This document shows positions 22,161 to 32,726 of a stretch of DNA of 64,000 nucleotides, piece by piece. The stretch covers positions 36,824,462 to 36,888,461 of the forward strand of contig CM055271.1 in the NCBI GenBank assembly GCA_029237695.1, in the 5' to 3' direction. The notes under the pieces are model-generated. The model was not told the origin of the DNA. It made no database searches and saw only the letters and a list, made by a program, of their open reading frames with translations. Numbering within the stretch: the first letter of the stretch is position 1; the number at the start of each line of letters is the position of its first letter. Source of the DNA: Conchocele bisecta (lineage: Eukaryota; Mollusca; Bivalvia; Lucinida; Thyasiridae). The position numbers and the translations under genes were made by a program.

Positions 22161-22407
22161 CAGGGGGCCGTTTCATTAAACTTCATACGACTAACATGTT
22201 CGTAAGTGCAAATTTATGATCGTCTGTATATTTCAATTTATGGATTTACATTTATTGAGAATAGGCTGCATATGCAGCCTATGCTCAATAAATGTAAATC
22301 CAATAATTATTTACAAGAAAACAATGTTAATGTGAAATTTACAGACTATCATAATTTTGCACTTACGAACATTTTAGTCGTAGGAAGTTTAGTGAAACGT
22401 CCCCCAG
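22161..22407. mobile_element. Family A MITE with exact CAG duplication
   Basis: CAG at both ends, full arms and core hairpin. It lies six bases after a C hairpin. Confidence 0.82.
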
Positions 22408-22419
22408 GCATTTAATTAT

Positions 22420-22545
22420 TCCGAGCCATAGTTGTGTGTTATGCGATCACGAACAGGCATTATAACCTAAGATAAATGACAGAGAAAGCCATCAAAATTA
22501 TTATCACATATATTTCTTGTCGTTCGGTTTAGAGAGGTTCCACTT
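22420..22545. mobile_element. Family C right half
   Basis: CCATAGTTGTGTGTTATGCG, GAACAGGCATTATAACC and the right end GGTTTAGAGAGGTTCCACTT. The left hairpin is separated from it by the A element at 22161. Confidence 0.66.
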
Positions 22546-22712
22546 TCTGTCACAAATTGACAAGTATTTGTAGGATTATCGTAGACGATACGGTTACATT
22601 TCTACAAGTCTTATACTTGAATATGCACATTCGCTAATGGTGCTATCCATTTTGATTTCGAAACACGAACATTATGTATACCCGAGCCGAAACCTATTAC
22701 CACAATACATGC

Positions 22713-23043
22713 ACAGTGGAACCTCTCTAAACCGGACACAAAGAAAACACCCGTGATCTTAGTTTGATGATTTTCTTGGTCATTTATCTCGGACGATATT
22801 GTCTATTCTTGATATCTAAACAAACAGCTATGGCTCAGAATGATCAATTGGCTGATTTACAGTGAAACCTCTCAAAGCCGAACACCAGGGATTCCGCTGG
22901 CGATCGCCACTTTCGCAATTGGCGATACAAATAAACAATTGGCGATAAAAAATTACAATTTTGGCGATAAAAAATTACAATTTTCGAAAAAAAAGAAGAT
23001 ATTTTCCCCATCCCAGTGTGTCCGGTTTTGAGAGGTTTCACTG
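22713..23043. mobile_element. Family C composite with nested B
   Basis: Left end at 22713 (CAGTGGAACCTCTCTAAACC), interior ACAGCTATGGCTCAGAATG, then hairpin 22860-23043 split by the B element at 22886. Confidence 0.72.
22886..23010. mobile_element. Family B element, right end truncated, inside a C hairpin
   Basis: CAGGGATTCCGCTGG start; ends in ATTTTCCCC without the terminal GGAATCCCTG. C sequence continues on both sides. Confidence 0.74.
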
Positions 23044-23111
23044 TACGTCGATAATGTATCTCGTACAACAATTGTTGGATTTGTTTCCGGCAGTTATCAT
23101 AATTATTTCAT

Positions 23112-23723
23112 AGCTTAGAAAATCTCAGCTCTACGGATGTGTTTTACTATTTCATCTGTCTTTTATATTTTCGGTATCCGTGAGAGCTGAGACACTTATA
23201 GTTTAAAGTTTAGTCACAATAACAGCCCAATTTGTCCTGGTGTTTTGCTACACAAATGGGAATAAAAGGATAACCAATGTCAAACTATGTATACCTACAT
23301 GTGTATTATTGGTATATCAATGTTTTTAACATGACTGTGAAGTGTTAAACTTCTCACTCGTCAGACTGTGTAGCAAAACGCCAGGACATTTTAACATGAC
23401 TGTGAATTGTTAAACTTCTCACTCGTCAGACTGTGTAGCAAAACGCCAGGACATTTAACATGACTGTGAACTGTTAAACTTCTCACTCGTCAGACTGTGT
23501 AGCAAAACGCCAGGACATTTTAACATGACTGTGAAGTGTTAAACTTCTCACTCGTCAGACTGCATAGCAAAACACCAGGACAAATTGTTGTTATTGTTGT
23601 TGTTAATTGCTGTTATTGTGACTAAACTTTACACTATAAGGGGCTCAGCTCTCACGGATACAGAAAATATAAAAGACAGACGAAATAGTAAAACACATCC
23701 GTAGAACTGAGATTTTCTAAGCT
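23112..23723. mobile_element. Foldback CC with an internal four-unit tandem array
   Basis: Arms of about 140 bp (GCTTAGAAAATCTCAGCTCT and mirror AGAACTGAGATTTTCTAAGC), including AAAAGACAGA / TCTGTCTTTT. Between them are four units of about 65 bp (23325-23585) with AACATGACTGTGAA and CTCACTCGTCAGACTG. Units share CTCGTCAGACTG with the arm edge, so they grew from it. Confidence 0.76.
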
Positions 23724-23959
23724 ACATTATTTCACAGCATTTTTGTCATTGACAACGGATCACCAGCACGCGAATTGTGTACAGTATGTCCATTAGACAT
23801 GAGGCCACAATTACGCTGTAATTTCATTCGTGGCAATATCGTGAATATAGTGCACGTGTGGTTGCAGCAAAACCATCGATTATCTGTCTGTAAATGGCAT
23901 CGTACTCAGTGCCCTGGTGCATCCCTGAACACAAACATGCGTTAATGTCAGTGTTAGAA

Positions 23960-24069
23960 CAGCGGTCCGTTTCAATAAACTTCGTACGACTAAGATGTTC
24001 GTAAGTGCAAATTTAGGATCGTCTGGAAATTTAAATTGATGGATTTACATTAATTGAGCATAGGCTGCA
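23960..24069. mobile_element. Left half of a family A MITE fused to a family I element
   Basis: CAG, GGTCCGTTTCAATAAAC and the arm up to GAGCATAGGCTGCA, then an abrupt switch to GCAATTCGTTCCCTCG of family I. The junction suggests template switching between hairpins. Confidence 0.7.
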
Positions 24070-24221
24070 AACGCAATTCGTTCCCTCGTTTACATTTATA
24101 GGCTGCAAACGCAGCCTATAAATGTAAACGAGGGAACGAATTGTTAAATTGAGGGAACGAATTGCCATTTCGTGGGAACGAATTAATAAAGAAAACCCAT
24201 GTCCCCTGCGGGGCTCCGTAA
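24070..24221. mobile_element. Family I element, right end, with A-type hairpin
   Basis: Starts with AATTCGTTCCCTCGTTTACA, a hairpin TATAGGCTGCAAACGCAGCC, then reverse units and GTCCCCTGCGGGGCTCCGTA. Confidence 0.68.
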
Positions 24222-24830
24222 TCTTCCAATGCGATTCGTGCCGTAATACAAGTTCTACATAAAGTGGAATCGCCTGCTGGAGCAATATTGATAAGGGGGC
24301 AATGACCAGTTAATTTAAAATTATCAATTTCACGCCCTCGGACAGTATGTATTTAATTCAATATTCCAAATAAGTAGGCAGACAGCAATATGTGTTCGAC
24401 ATTTGTGACCTAGACACACAAGAAGCTTTTACATAAACACAAATATGCTGCTCTATTAGTGCTCCTTACCTATGCAGGAATGTGAAATATCTTGGTGCAG
24501 CCTCTTTAAAATTGTCCAATTCTGAGGTAAAATATTCACTTTAAAACCATGCCGTGTCACGCTACTTGCGGAACTACAGATTGAATGTTGTATGTGTTCT
24601 CAATCATCATCCAGAGGCAAATGCACTATCATGGTGCAAACCAGTTCCCATCCATGAGTTTTCTCTGAAATAAATTCTTGTTTGAAACTACCAGAAAAAT
24701 CTGTTGTTTTGATCAGTTTTTGTCACAACATACCCTCAATTCGTATTTGGCCATTTCTGATCAATGGGAACAGGTCAGATGACCCTGGAATAGGCATTCA
24801 TCAATTAATACGATGTAAAATCTGAATAAA
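24222..24830. other. No recognisable feature
   Basis: Unique-looking sequence after the family I fragment. Confidence 0.5.
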
Positions 24831-24914
24831 ATACAAAATCAACTACAAAAAATTCATTAAACAATTAAAATTCATTTTAATTGTTTAATGAATTTTTTGT
24901 AGTTGATTTTGTAT
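24831..24914. repeat. AT-rich single hairpin
   Basis: ATACAAAATCAACTACAAAA and mirror; nearly perfect, tip AATTAAAATTCATTTTAATT. Confidence 0.82.
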
Positions 24915-25001
24915 AACAATTAACGGTATAACAATTAAAATGAATTTTAATCAGCAGAAAGTGTAATATTTATAAATTTCATTATACGAAACTGGCGGCT
25001 A

Positions 25002-25076
25002 ACTGGTCACTGCCACCTAAGAGTATACTCTGGAACTGACGGTCGCTGCCACCTAAGAGTATACTCTGGAACTGAC
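25002..25076. repeat. Two-unit 37-bp tandem duplication
   Basis: CTGCCACCTAAGAGTATACT twice, followed by CTGGAACTGAC each time. Confidence 0.8.
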
Positions 25077-25078
25077 AT

Positions 25079-25503
25079 ATACGGAACCCCGCAGGGGACA
25101 TAGATTTTTTTATTATTTCGTTCCCACGAAATAACAATTCGTTCCCTCAATTTAACAATTAGTTCCCTCGAATTAACTTTTCGTTCCCACGGTATAACAA
25201 TTCGTTCCCTCTAATTAACAATTCGTTCCCTCGAAATGACAATGTGTTCCCCCAATTTAACAAGTTGTTCCCTCGAATTAACAATTCGTTCCCACGATAT
25301 AACAATTCGTTCCCACGAATTAACAATTCGTTCCCACGAATTAACAATTCGTTCCCGTGGAAACGAATTGTTATTTCGTAGACGAATTGCTAAATTGAGG
25401 GAACGATTTGTTAATTCGTGGGAACGAATCGTTAAATTGAGGGAACGAATTGTTATTTCGTGGGAACGAATTAATAAAAACAAAATTCTACGTCCCCTGC
25501 GTA
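25079..25503. mobile_element. Family I element with two facing arrays
   Basis: TACGGAACCCCGCAGGGGAC left, ACGTCCCCTGCG right (truncated). Between them about ten forward and five reverse AATTCGTTCCC units. ORFs over the array are periodic artefacts. Confidence 0.8.
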
Positions 25504-25951
25504 CACTACCGTATCTGCTAATCCTGCCATATTTGTCAATTTCGTTATTTCTAAAAACATAGTACTTGAGAATTATGCTTGAAATCAATCAGCTTGATTA
25601 CCAGGGGGCCGTTTCACTAAACTTCGTACGACTAAAATGTTCGTAATTGCAAAATTATGATAGTCTGTAAATTTCACATTAACAATGTTTTCTTGTAAAT
25701 AATTAATGGATTTACATGTATTGAGCACAGGCTGCATATGCAGCCTATGCTCAATAAATGTAAAACCATCAATTGAAATTCTTAAATATAAGCCGAATCG
25801 AATCGAAGTGTGCCCGGGTAGCTAAGTCGTTACGGTGATGGTATGGTAATCCATGGAGACGGAGGATTATTTGCTTAACTGCGAGTTGTCGTTGCCAATA
25901 GAAACGATGGTACTCAGGAGCAAGATTTAGCACAGGCGGTTGTGTAAAGAT
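25502..25951. mobile_element. Family K element split by an A element
   Basis: CACTACCGTATCTGCTAATC left; after the insert, AACTGCGAGTTGTCGTTGCC and AGCACAGGCGGTTGTG at right. Confidence 0.7.
25602..25785. mobile_element. Family A MITE, right end missing, inserted in a K element
   Basis: CAG-GGGGCCGTTTCACT and the hairpin core are intact; sequence leaves the family after ATCAATTGAAATT. K sequence lies on both sides (25502-25601 and 25865-25951). Confidence 0.72.
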
Positions 25952-26095
25952 GGAGAGAGCATGGGAGAGAGAGAGAGAGAAGGTGTGAGAGGGCGAGTCA
26001 TGGAAGAAACCATAAAAAAGTTACTTAGGGAGACTGAGAGAGGGAGAGATCTCGTGTAGGTGAGATAATTCGATGGAAAACTACTAGAAACAAAT

Positions 26096-26548
26096 GTTAG
26101 TGCCGTGAATGGGAAAAATATCCGGCAAGGCTCAAGAATTTCTTTATTTCTCATCAGAAGTATATGTTGTGACCACTCATCTGAACCGTCTCGTTTTGGT
26201 TCAGAAATCAGGAAAATAGATAGAGAATAGTAGGTTAGTGCCGTCAATGGGGAAAAATATCTGGCAAGGCTTAGGAAACGGGATGGGCGAGGCTCTGCCG
26301 AGCACATCCCGTTTCCGTGCCGCGCCAGATATTTCGTCCCATTCACGGCACTAATTTACTATTCTATTTATCCTGTCAACACCTACAAATAGATTTAAAA
26401 TGCAACAAATAACCCCAGTCGCATCCTCAAAATCGGAGAATCGACTAGTATGACAACCGCACATATTCATACGCAGTGATTAGGTTGTATTGACAGGATA
26501 TCAAAAATGTATCACGGCACCATACGCACTGTGTTGACGTGATAAACA
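26096..26548. mobile_element. L element with embedded H, inverted
   Basis: Mirror arrangement of 7084-7528, including the H hairpin (shortened to TGAACCGTCTCGTTTTGGTT), showing that L plus H spread together. Confidence 0.76.
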
Positions 26549-27104
26549 TTGTATGTATACTGTGTGCAACATCAGTGTAACTACTTTCCGATGCGCAGTC
26601 GCAATTGCTTAGGGAGTTTCAGCATCGATTTGTGTTTTATAGCAACCGGTTGCGTGTTGTAATTGCGTGACATGTTCTACATCAACTGTGCTAGCGACTA
26701 TACAAATGGTGATGATGGGATTGGTCGTCAGTGTAGCCGCTGGAAATAGTACCGAACTGCGTACTACAGCGTCACGTTTGTTAAACTCATGCCGTTGTTT
26801 CACACACGGAATGGTTATCAGAGAAGTGCGAGCGGCGGAGTGTGAGTGGAGGAATGTGAGTGGAGAAATATGAGTGGAGAAATTGTTATTACGACCACTG
26901 GTCAGCAATAAAAACTTCTCCCTCCACTGACGCACCAATCCATCAGAGAAACGCTAACACCGCTACAAGCCAACATTCAAGACGGAATGTGTATGCGTAC
27001 ATCAGCTGTTTGAATGGAAGAGGCTATCAAAACAAAGTACCAAAGGTACTGCATATATGCTAGAATTACACGATATCTCCGACGGAAATGTAACAATAAC
27101 GTTC
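26549..27104. other. No recognisable feature
   Basis: Short tandem GAGTGGAGAAAT units near 26848-26882; otherwise nothing. Confidence 0.45.
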
Positions 27105-27240
27105 GACCCTGTCCATCCATGGGTAAACGTTTGTCGTGGCACTCGGGAACTGTTTGAACCCGCGGTCTACGGTATTGGGGTTCAAACAGTCCACTCGCGC
27201 CACGGCAAATGTTTACCCACGGCTGGACATTGTCGAACCG
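27105..27240. repeat. Z foldback, more complete
   Basis: CCATGGGTAAACGTTTGTCG, GAACTGTTTGAACCCGC and mirror, ending GTTTACCCACGGCTGG. Confidence 0.68.
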
Positions 27241-27247
27241 TATAATG

Positions 27248-27639
27248 CAGGCCCGTACACAGAGGGGGTGCGACGGGTGCGTACGCACCCCCTTAACCCG
27301 TTCAACACCACAGGCATGTATAGTGGTATTGGCAAAAAGTGTAGATCCAAATGAGCCGGCTCGTGACGAGCCGTCTCATCAGGATCTGCACTTTTTGCAA
27401 GTACTTTTCATAATTTTGAGAACAAAAACACCTCATGTTCACAAATGGACTGGTCTGAAAATCATTTTGTGATGATTGGAATGGGTTGCAAAATTAACAT
27501 ATCAAAATCCATTCCAGTTATTTAGGGGTGAAATGGTTAATCTGCCAAGGTCGGTCTGTGAATGTGCAAAACAAACATGTTTAGCCCTTCGCGCTGTCGA
27601 TAACGCACCCCCCTAAAGTAATGCCTGCGTACGGGCCTG
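27248..27639. mobile_element. CAGGCCCGTAC element, 5-bp duplication, hosting a G element
   Basis: CAGGCCCGTACACAGAGGG left, GCCTGCGTACGGGCCTG right, TAATG on both sides (27243-27247, 27640-27644). Without the nested G copy only about 145 bp remain. Confidence 0.8.
27293..27540 (+). mobile_element. Family G copy nested in a CAGGCCCGTAC element
   Basis: TTAACCCGTTCAACACCACA left, GGGGTGAAATGGTTAA right. The host element resumes on both sides. Subtype shared with the 37-kb copy (AACACCACAGRC). Confidence 0.82.
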
Positions 27640-27673
27640 TAATGTTTGTCACTAAGCAGTGATAAAACGAAGA

Positions 27674-27746
27674 GACGAAGTGTCCGTATGGAGTCGCAAC
27701 TATGAGTTAGAAACTCATAGTGGCGACTCCATACGGACACTTCGTA
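27674..27746. repeat. Single hairpin
   Basis: GACGAAGTGTCCGTATGGAG and mirror around ACTATGAGTTAGAAACTCAT. Confidence 0.8.
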
Positions 27747-27806
27747 CAAACATAATGAAAGTAGACGATGTTGTCACGATTCTTACTGTGACAAATGTGC
27801 TCAGGT

Positions 27807-27965
27807 CAGTAGCCGATTTCATCAAACTTGCAAAGTATACTTATCTAACAAAGTATACTTTGAGGGAGCAATCATTTATTTTTCCTGAAATGCATTATTT
27901 CATATAGAACTAACAACTGCATATATTTGATGATTAAAAGTATGCATACTTATTATACTGAATTC
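27807..27965. mobile_element. Repeat F left half
   Basis: CAGTAGCCGATTTCATC to TTATACTGAATT, then an abrupt join to D sequence. Confidence 0.64.
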
Positions 27966-28048
27966 GGTTGATGTGTAAACAGTAGCGTAATTTTATTTTA
28001 CCCTATTACTCAAAATACTCAATTACTAATTCCTTATCTGGAGCCCTG
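27966..28048. mobile_element. Family D terminal fragment fused to a truncated F element
   Basis: GTGTAAACAGTAGCGTAATT through CCTTATCTGGAGCCCTG, only the last 80 bases of D. It joins F sequence at about 27965. Confidence 0.65.
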
Positions 28049-28082
28049 CAGTTTCATTAATGTTCATGATCCGGAAGTCATT

Positions 28083-28322
28083 TAAAGGTTCGAATTAATC
28101 TTGCGAATCTGCACACCATAAGAAAGTCGCATACCAAATGTGAAGTCTCCATCTATTACGGTTTAAAACGTTAATTTCTTGAAAGGCAAAATTGCGAAAT
28201 TAAAATGGTATGATATGACCTGGAGTCCAACAAAAACAATCGAAATGCACAGTGTGCATCTGCTCACTATAAGAAAGGCACATGCCAGATATCAAGTATC
28301 TACCTATTACGGTTTAAAATGT
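28083..28322. repeat. Two-unit divergent tandem repeat
   Basis: Each unit has CACTATAAGAAAGNCNCAT and CTATTACGGTTTAAAA. Confidence 0.6.
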
Positions 28323-28627
28323 ATCCTGTCAACACAGTGCGTCTGTGCCGTGAAACACGGTGCCGTGAAACATTTTTGATATCCTGTCAATACGACCTAA
28401 TCACTGCGTATGAATATGTGCGGTGGCTGGGGTTATTTTTAATGCATTTTGACGCTATTTGTAGTGTTGACTGGATAAATAGAATAGTAGGATAGTGCCG
28501 TGAATGTGAAAAAATATCTGGCGCGGCACGGAAACGGGATGTGCTCGGCAGAGCCTCGCCCATCCCGTTTCCTAAGCCTTACCAGATATTTTTTCCCATT
28601 CACGGCACTAACCTACTATTCTCTGTA
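28321..28627. mobile_element. L element
   Basis: ATCCTGTCAACACAGTGCGT, GACTGGATAAATAGAATAGT and CACTAACCTACTATTCTC, both hairpins intact. Confidence 0.78.
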
Positions 28628-28904
28628 TATTTGTTCTTAAAAGAAACGCGAACAAAGATTGATGGATGTCAAAACAAAAGTTTACATACACATGTAGACA
28701 AAGTGGGTTCGAGATTTAGCTCCCTTGTCGTCGTGGTAACAAGATTCATTATGCAATTGGTTCTAATGTTATTCATGAATATAATGTACGGTTAATTATG
28801 CATGTCACTGGTTATATCAGTACACGATCAGCAACTGTCTGACACCCGCCTTAGGGAATTACCTAGCATCAATAATTATCGCGTGTCACCTGCCGAGTGC
28901 ACTA

Positions 28905-29229
28905 CTGTTTGTTCCACGTTTTGCTGCCGACGAACATTTGGCCATTAAACACATGAAATCTAAAAAATATTTAAAAGAAAGTACTTTTTTTATCAATAAC
29001 AAAAAAGTCACCCACCCGAAAAATAATTATTTGATGAAATTCCATCAAATATTGATTTTATTGCGAAAAAACGATTTTCCTATGGGAATTTAACATTTGG
29101 GCTAAACATATATTTTTGATGGAATTTTTGGGAAGGGCGACTCTTGTTATTGATGAAAAATTACTTACTTTTAAATATTTTTTAGATTCAATGTGTTTAA
29201 TGGCCAAATGTTCGTCGGCAGACAGACAG
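28905..29229. mobile_element. O-type Tc1/mariner-like MITE in the minisatellite
   Basis: Left end CTGTTTGTTCCACG, right end GCAGACAGACAG, flanked by TA (28903-28904 and 29230-29231). Empty units read GTGCAC-TA-GTATCG, so the TA duplication is directly verified. The 325-bp interior is AT-rich, with inverted TTAAATATTTTTTAGATT blocks. No transposase. Confidence 0.82.
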
Positions 29230-29960
29230 TAGTATTGGAAGCGATGGCAAATAACATCCAGGTGCGCCACCACCATTGACTTGTCCTATGTAACCTAACC
29301 ATTTAGCACATCGCATGTCACCTGCCGAGTGCACTAGTATCGAAGCGATGGCAAATAACGTCCATGTGCGCCACCACCATTGACTTGACTTATGTAACCT
29401 AACCATTTAGCACATCGCATGTCACCTGCCGAGTGCACTAGTATCGAAGCATTGGCAAATAACGTCCAGGTGCGCCACCACCATTGACTTGACTTATGTA
29501 ACCTAACCATTTAGCACATCGCATGTCACCTGCCGAGTGCACTAGTATCGAAGCAATGGCAAATAACGTCCAGGTGCGCCACCACCATTGACTTGTCTTA
29601 TATAACCTAACCATTTAGCACATCGCATGTCACCTGCCGAGTGCACTAGTATCGAAGCCATGGCAAATAACATCCAGGTGCGCCACCACCATTGACTTGT
29701 CCTATGTAACCTAACCATTTAGCACACCGCATGTCACCTGCCGAGTGCACTAATATTGAAGCCATGGCAAATAACGTCCAGGTGCGCCACCACCATTGAC
29801 TTGTCCTATGTAACCTAACCATTTAGCACATCGCATGTCACCTGCCGAGTGCACTAGTATCGAAGCAATGGCAAATAACGTCCATGTGCGCCACCACCAT
29901 TGAATTGACTTATGTAACCTAACCATTTAGCACATCGCATGTCACCTGCCGAGTGCACTA

Positions 29961-31099
29961 TTGTCTGTTCCACGAAGTGCTGCCCAAAATTTATTGCTAT
30001 AAAAACACTCCAATCTGCTTATTGTTTTATATAAAACAATGTAAAACTATTTTTTAGAACTAAGTTATTTCGAATAAACAGTCATGGATGGGCTTTTGTA
30101 TTGACTTATAAATTCATTTTACCGAATTTTAGTTGTTGACAATAAAACAAGAAACTACTATTGCAATAATCACTTCCGGTAAACAACAACAACAACAACT
30201 ATTATTGCGAACTTAACACAAATTCTTAATAAATTTGTTTATTAACATCATTTTCTGGCATAAAATTTAAACAATTTGCATTACAATATATCAATTAATC
30301 ATTTAATCTTCATATATTTAGCGAATATCATTCATCCATAACATGATAAGGTTCCACGTCGATCTGATACTATTGCTAATACGTCCTAATGTATTGTAAA
30401 TTGTGAATGCTAACGAACTTGATTCGATTAAACTCGTGACCTTCACCAACCAATCAGCATTTAGTAAACCAAGTTGTCCGCCGGAAATTCGTCCGGCAAA
30501 GAAACTGGCTCACAGGAAGTGACTGTATACTTCCGCCGGAAATGACGTATATATGGTGTTCCCAAGTCATACCATTAGAGAATGTAGATTTACACCGGTG
30601 TCGATGTGCGAGGATATGTGCAATTAATTTTGCGTGGTAGGAACAGCGTGCCAACCTCAGCTTGGCGTTGTCAATAGATACGAAAGCTGTAGCAGATGAT
30701 GATGACATCATGTTGTATTTTGACCAAATTCTCGGCATTTTCTTCTGTAATTCTTGTACGAACACCGAGAAATGGAGGCTCGATTCCTTTATTTTTCAAC
30801 CTGGCAAGATTTGCTCTCATACATATAAGGTTTGTGTCTTGTTTTTAATGATGAAATCCAGCAAGCAGTTCGATGCTAGAAAAATGTTGAAAATCTGATC
30901 GCACGTGACATTTTAACATTGCAACCCTGCATTCAATTCTTGATTTATGGCTATTACTTCATTATAGGACCGAATTTAAAAAAATAAAAAGATGGCTCAT
31001 TGCTAAATTTTGCTGAAGAATGATTCTATGCCAACAAATAAGAGTTTTAGGGTGTTTAAATAGGTATAAAAGTTGGGCAGGTTAACGTGAAACAGACAG
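29961..31099. mobile_element. 1.14-kb TA-flanked element in the minisatellite carrying unrelated internal sequence
   Basis: Ends TTGTCTGTTCCACGAAG and GTTAACGTGAAACAGACAG match families N and O; flanks are TA at 29959-29960 and 31100-31101, against the empty unit GTGCAC-TA-GTATCG. It is much longer than its relatives. The interior (30440-30900) has clustered GGAA/TTCC and TGACGTA motifs followed by an open frame on the plus strand (30662-30898, no ATG at its start). No mariner transposase is recognisable. Capture of host promoter sequence is possible but unproven. Confidence 0.7.
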
Positions 31100-31650
31100 T
31101 AGTATTGAAGCAATGGCAAATAACGTCCAGGTGCGCCACCACCATTGACTTATCTTATATAACCTAACCATTTAGCACATCGCATGTCACCTGCCGAGTG
31201 CACTAGTAGTGAAGCAATGGCAAATAACGTCCAGGTGCGCCACCACCATTGACTTGTCTTATATAACCTAACCATTTAGCACATCGCATGTCACCTGCCG
31301 AGTGCACTAGTATCGGAAGCCATGGCAAATAACGTCCAGGTGCGCCACCACCATTGACTTGTCTTATGTAACCTAACCAAATAGCACACCGCGTGTCACC
31401 TGCCGAGTGCACTAGTATCGAAACCATGGCAAATAACGTCCAGGTGCGCCACCACCATTGACTTGTCCTATGTAACCTAACCAAATAGCACACCGCGTGT
31501 CACCTGCCGAGTGCACTAGTATCGAAGCCATGGCAAATAACGTCCAGGTGCGCCACCACCATTGACTTGTCCTATATAACCTAACCATGTAGCAAAAATC
31601 GCATGTCAACTGCCGAGTGCACTAGTATCGAAGCAATGGCAAATAACGTC

Positions 31651-31906
31651 CAGGGGGCCGTTTCACTCATCTTCGTACGACTAAAATGTTCGTATGTGCG
31701 GATTTAGAATAGTCTGTAAATTTCAATTGATGGATTTACATTTATGGAGCATATGCTGCATATGCCGGTGGCATATGCAGCCTATGCTCAATACATTTAA
31801 ATCCAATAAATATTTACAAGACAATAGTGTTAACGTGAAATGTACAGACTATTATAATTGTGCACGAACATTTTAGTCGTACGAAGTTTAGTGAAACGGG
31901 CCCTAG
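31651..31906. mobile_element. Family A MITE (Harbinger-like) in the minisatellite
   Basis: Ends GGGGCCGTTTCACT and GTGAAACGGGCCC, flanked by CAG on the left and TAG on the right. Empty array units read GTC-CAG-GTGCG, so the 3-bp CWG target is confirmed on one side and mutated on the other. The hairpin core is expanded with GGTGGC at its tip. Confidence 0.82.
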
Positions 31907-32001
31907 GTGCGCCACCACCATGGATTTGTCCGATATAACGTAACAATGTACCACGTAGTTGGCTAATTGCTGCTACTATCAATTTAGTATGGAAGCAATG
32001 G

Positions 32002-32173
32002 CAGGGATTCCGCTGGCGATCGCCACTTTCGCAATTGGCGATAAAAATACACAATTGGCGATAAAAAATTACAATTTTCGAAAATAAATCAGAACAAAAA
32101 ACATAAAAACAAATTAAATATTTATTTTTTTTTGGAAGTGTCGATTTTTTTATTTTCCCCAGCGGAATCCCTG
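32002..32173. mobile_element. Family B element, 6-bp target duplication
   Basis: CAGGGATTCCGCTGGCGATC at the left, CCCAGCGGAATCCCTG at the right. Flanks CAATGG and GAATGG (5/6). Interior has GGCGATAAAAATAMACAATT and an A/T-rich centre. It lies at the edge of the minisatellite array. Confidence 0.78.
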
Positions 32174-32240
32174 GAATGGGACTTATTTTCTACATAACCT
32201 ACATCCATTCTCCTCCAGATGTTCACTCGATAAAATATAC

Positions 32241-32646
32241 CAGGGCTCCATATAATTAATTAGTAATTGAGTATTGTCACTCCATATTTCTGAAACAATT
32301 GGGTATTTCAAAATTGTAATTGGGTAAAATAAAATCACACTTAGTCTACTGTTTACACATCAGCAGACCGCACTTATTGAATAGTTTGCTTCTAAATGAA
32401 AACATGTCTTGGCATTTCATTAGAATTGTCTCCTTGGAGACAATTCTATTGAAATACCAAGATGGGTTTTCATGGAAAATTAGAAAAATATGCCATATTT
32501 GTGGTATGTTTATTGTTTTCTGCAGCATGATAAAGGTATCGCAAACTTATTATTGCTTTTTGATACTCGCTACTTCTGATTTCAATTGGGTTTTCGGCAA
32601 TTTTAATTGGGTATTTACGCAAATACGCAGCTTGTTTGGGGCTCTG
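32241..32646. mobile_element. Family D MITE
   Basis: CAGGGCTCCATATAATTAAT left, ACGCAGCTTGTTTGGGGCTC right, internal TCTCCTTGGAGACAATTC hairpin. No clear duplication. Confidence 0.76.
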
Positions 32647-32726
32647 TGTGGAATCATAATATACATGTGTATACTACATGTATCATATGAATGAAGTGCT
32701 CAATGCATACGTAACTAAGGAAACCG

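Larger units (their letters stand above)
28880..31990. repeat. 104-bp minisatellite array interrupted by transposons
   Basis: The unit is 104 bp (starts of GCACTAG at 29331, 29435, 29539, 29643, 29747, 29851, 29955, then 31200, 31304, 31409, 31513, 31619). It holds GTCCAGGTGCGCCACCACC and ATGTAACCTAACCATTTAGC. At least twelve units are present, very similar to each other. Insertions interrupt the array at 28905, 29961 and 31651; a B element at 32002 follows its decayed edge. Reading frames through it are artefacts, since 104 is not a multiple of three. Confidence 0.9.

Noticed and set aside
25927..26346. 139-codon minus-strand open frame
   Set aside because: L element and GA-rich sequence only.
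28880..31650. CRISPR-like regular repeats
   Set aside because: Units are contiguous 104-bp minisatellite copies without unique spacers, in a eukaryotic setting.
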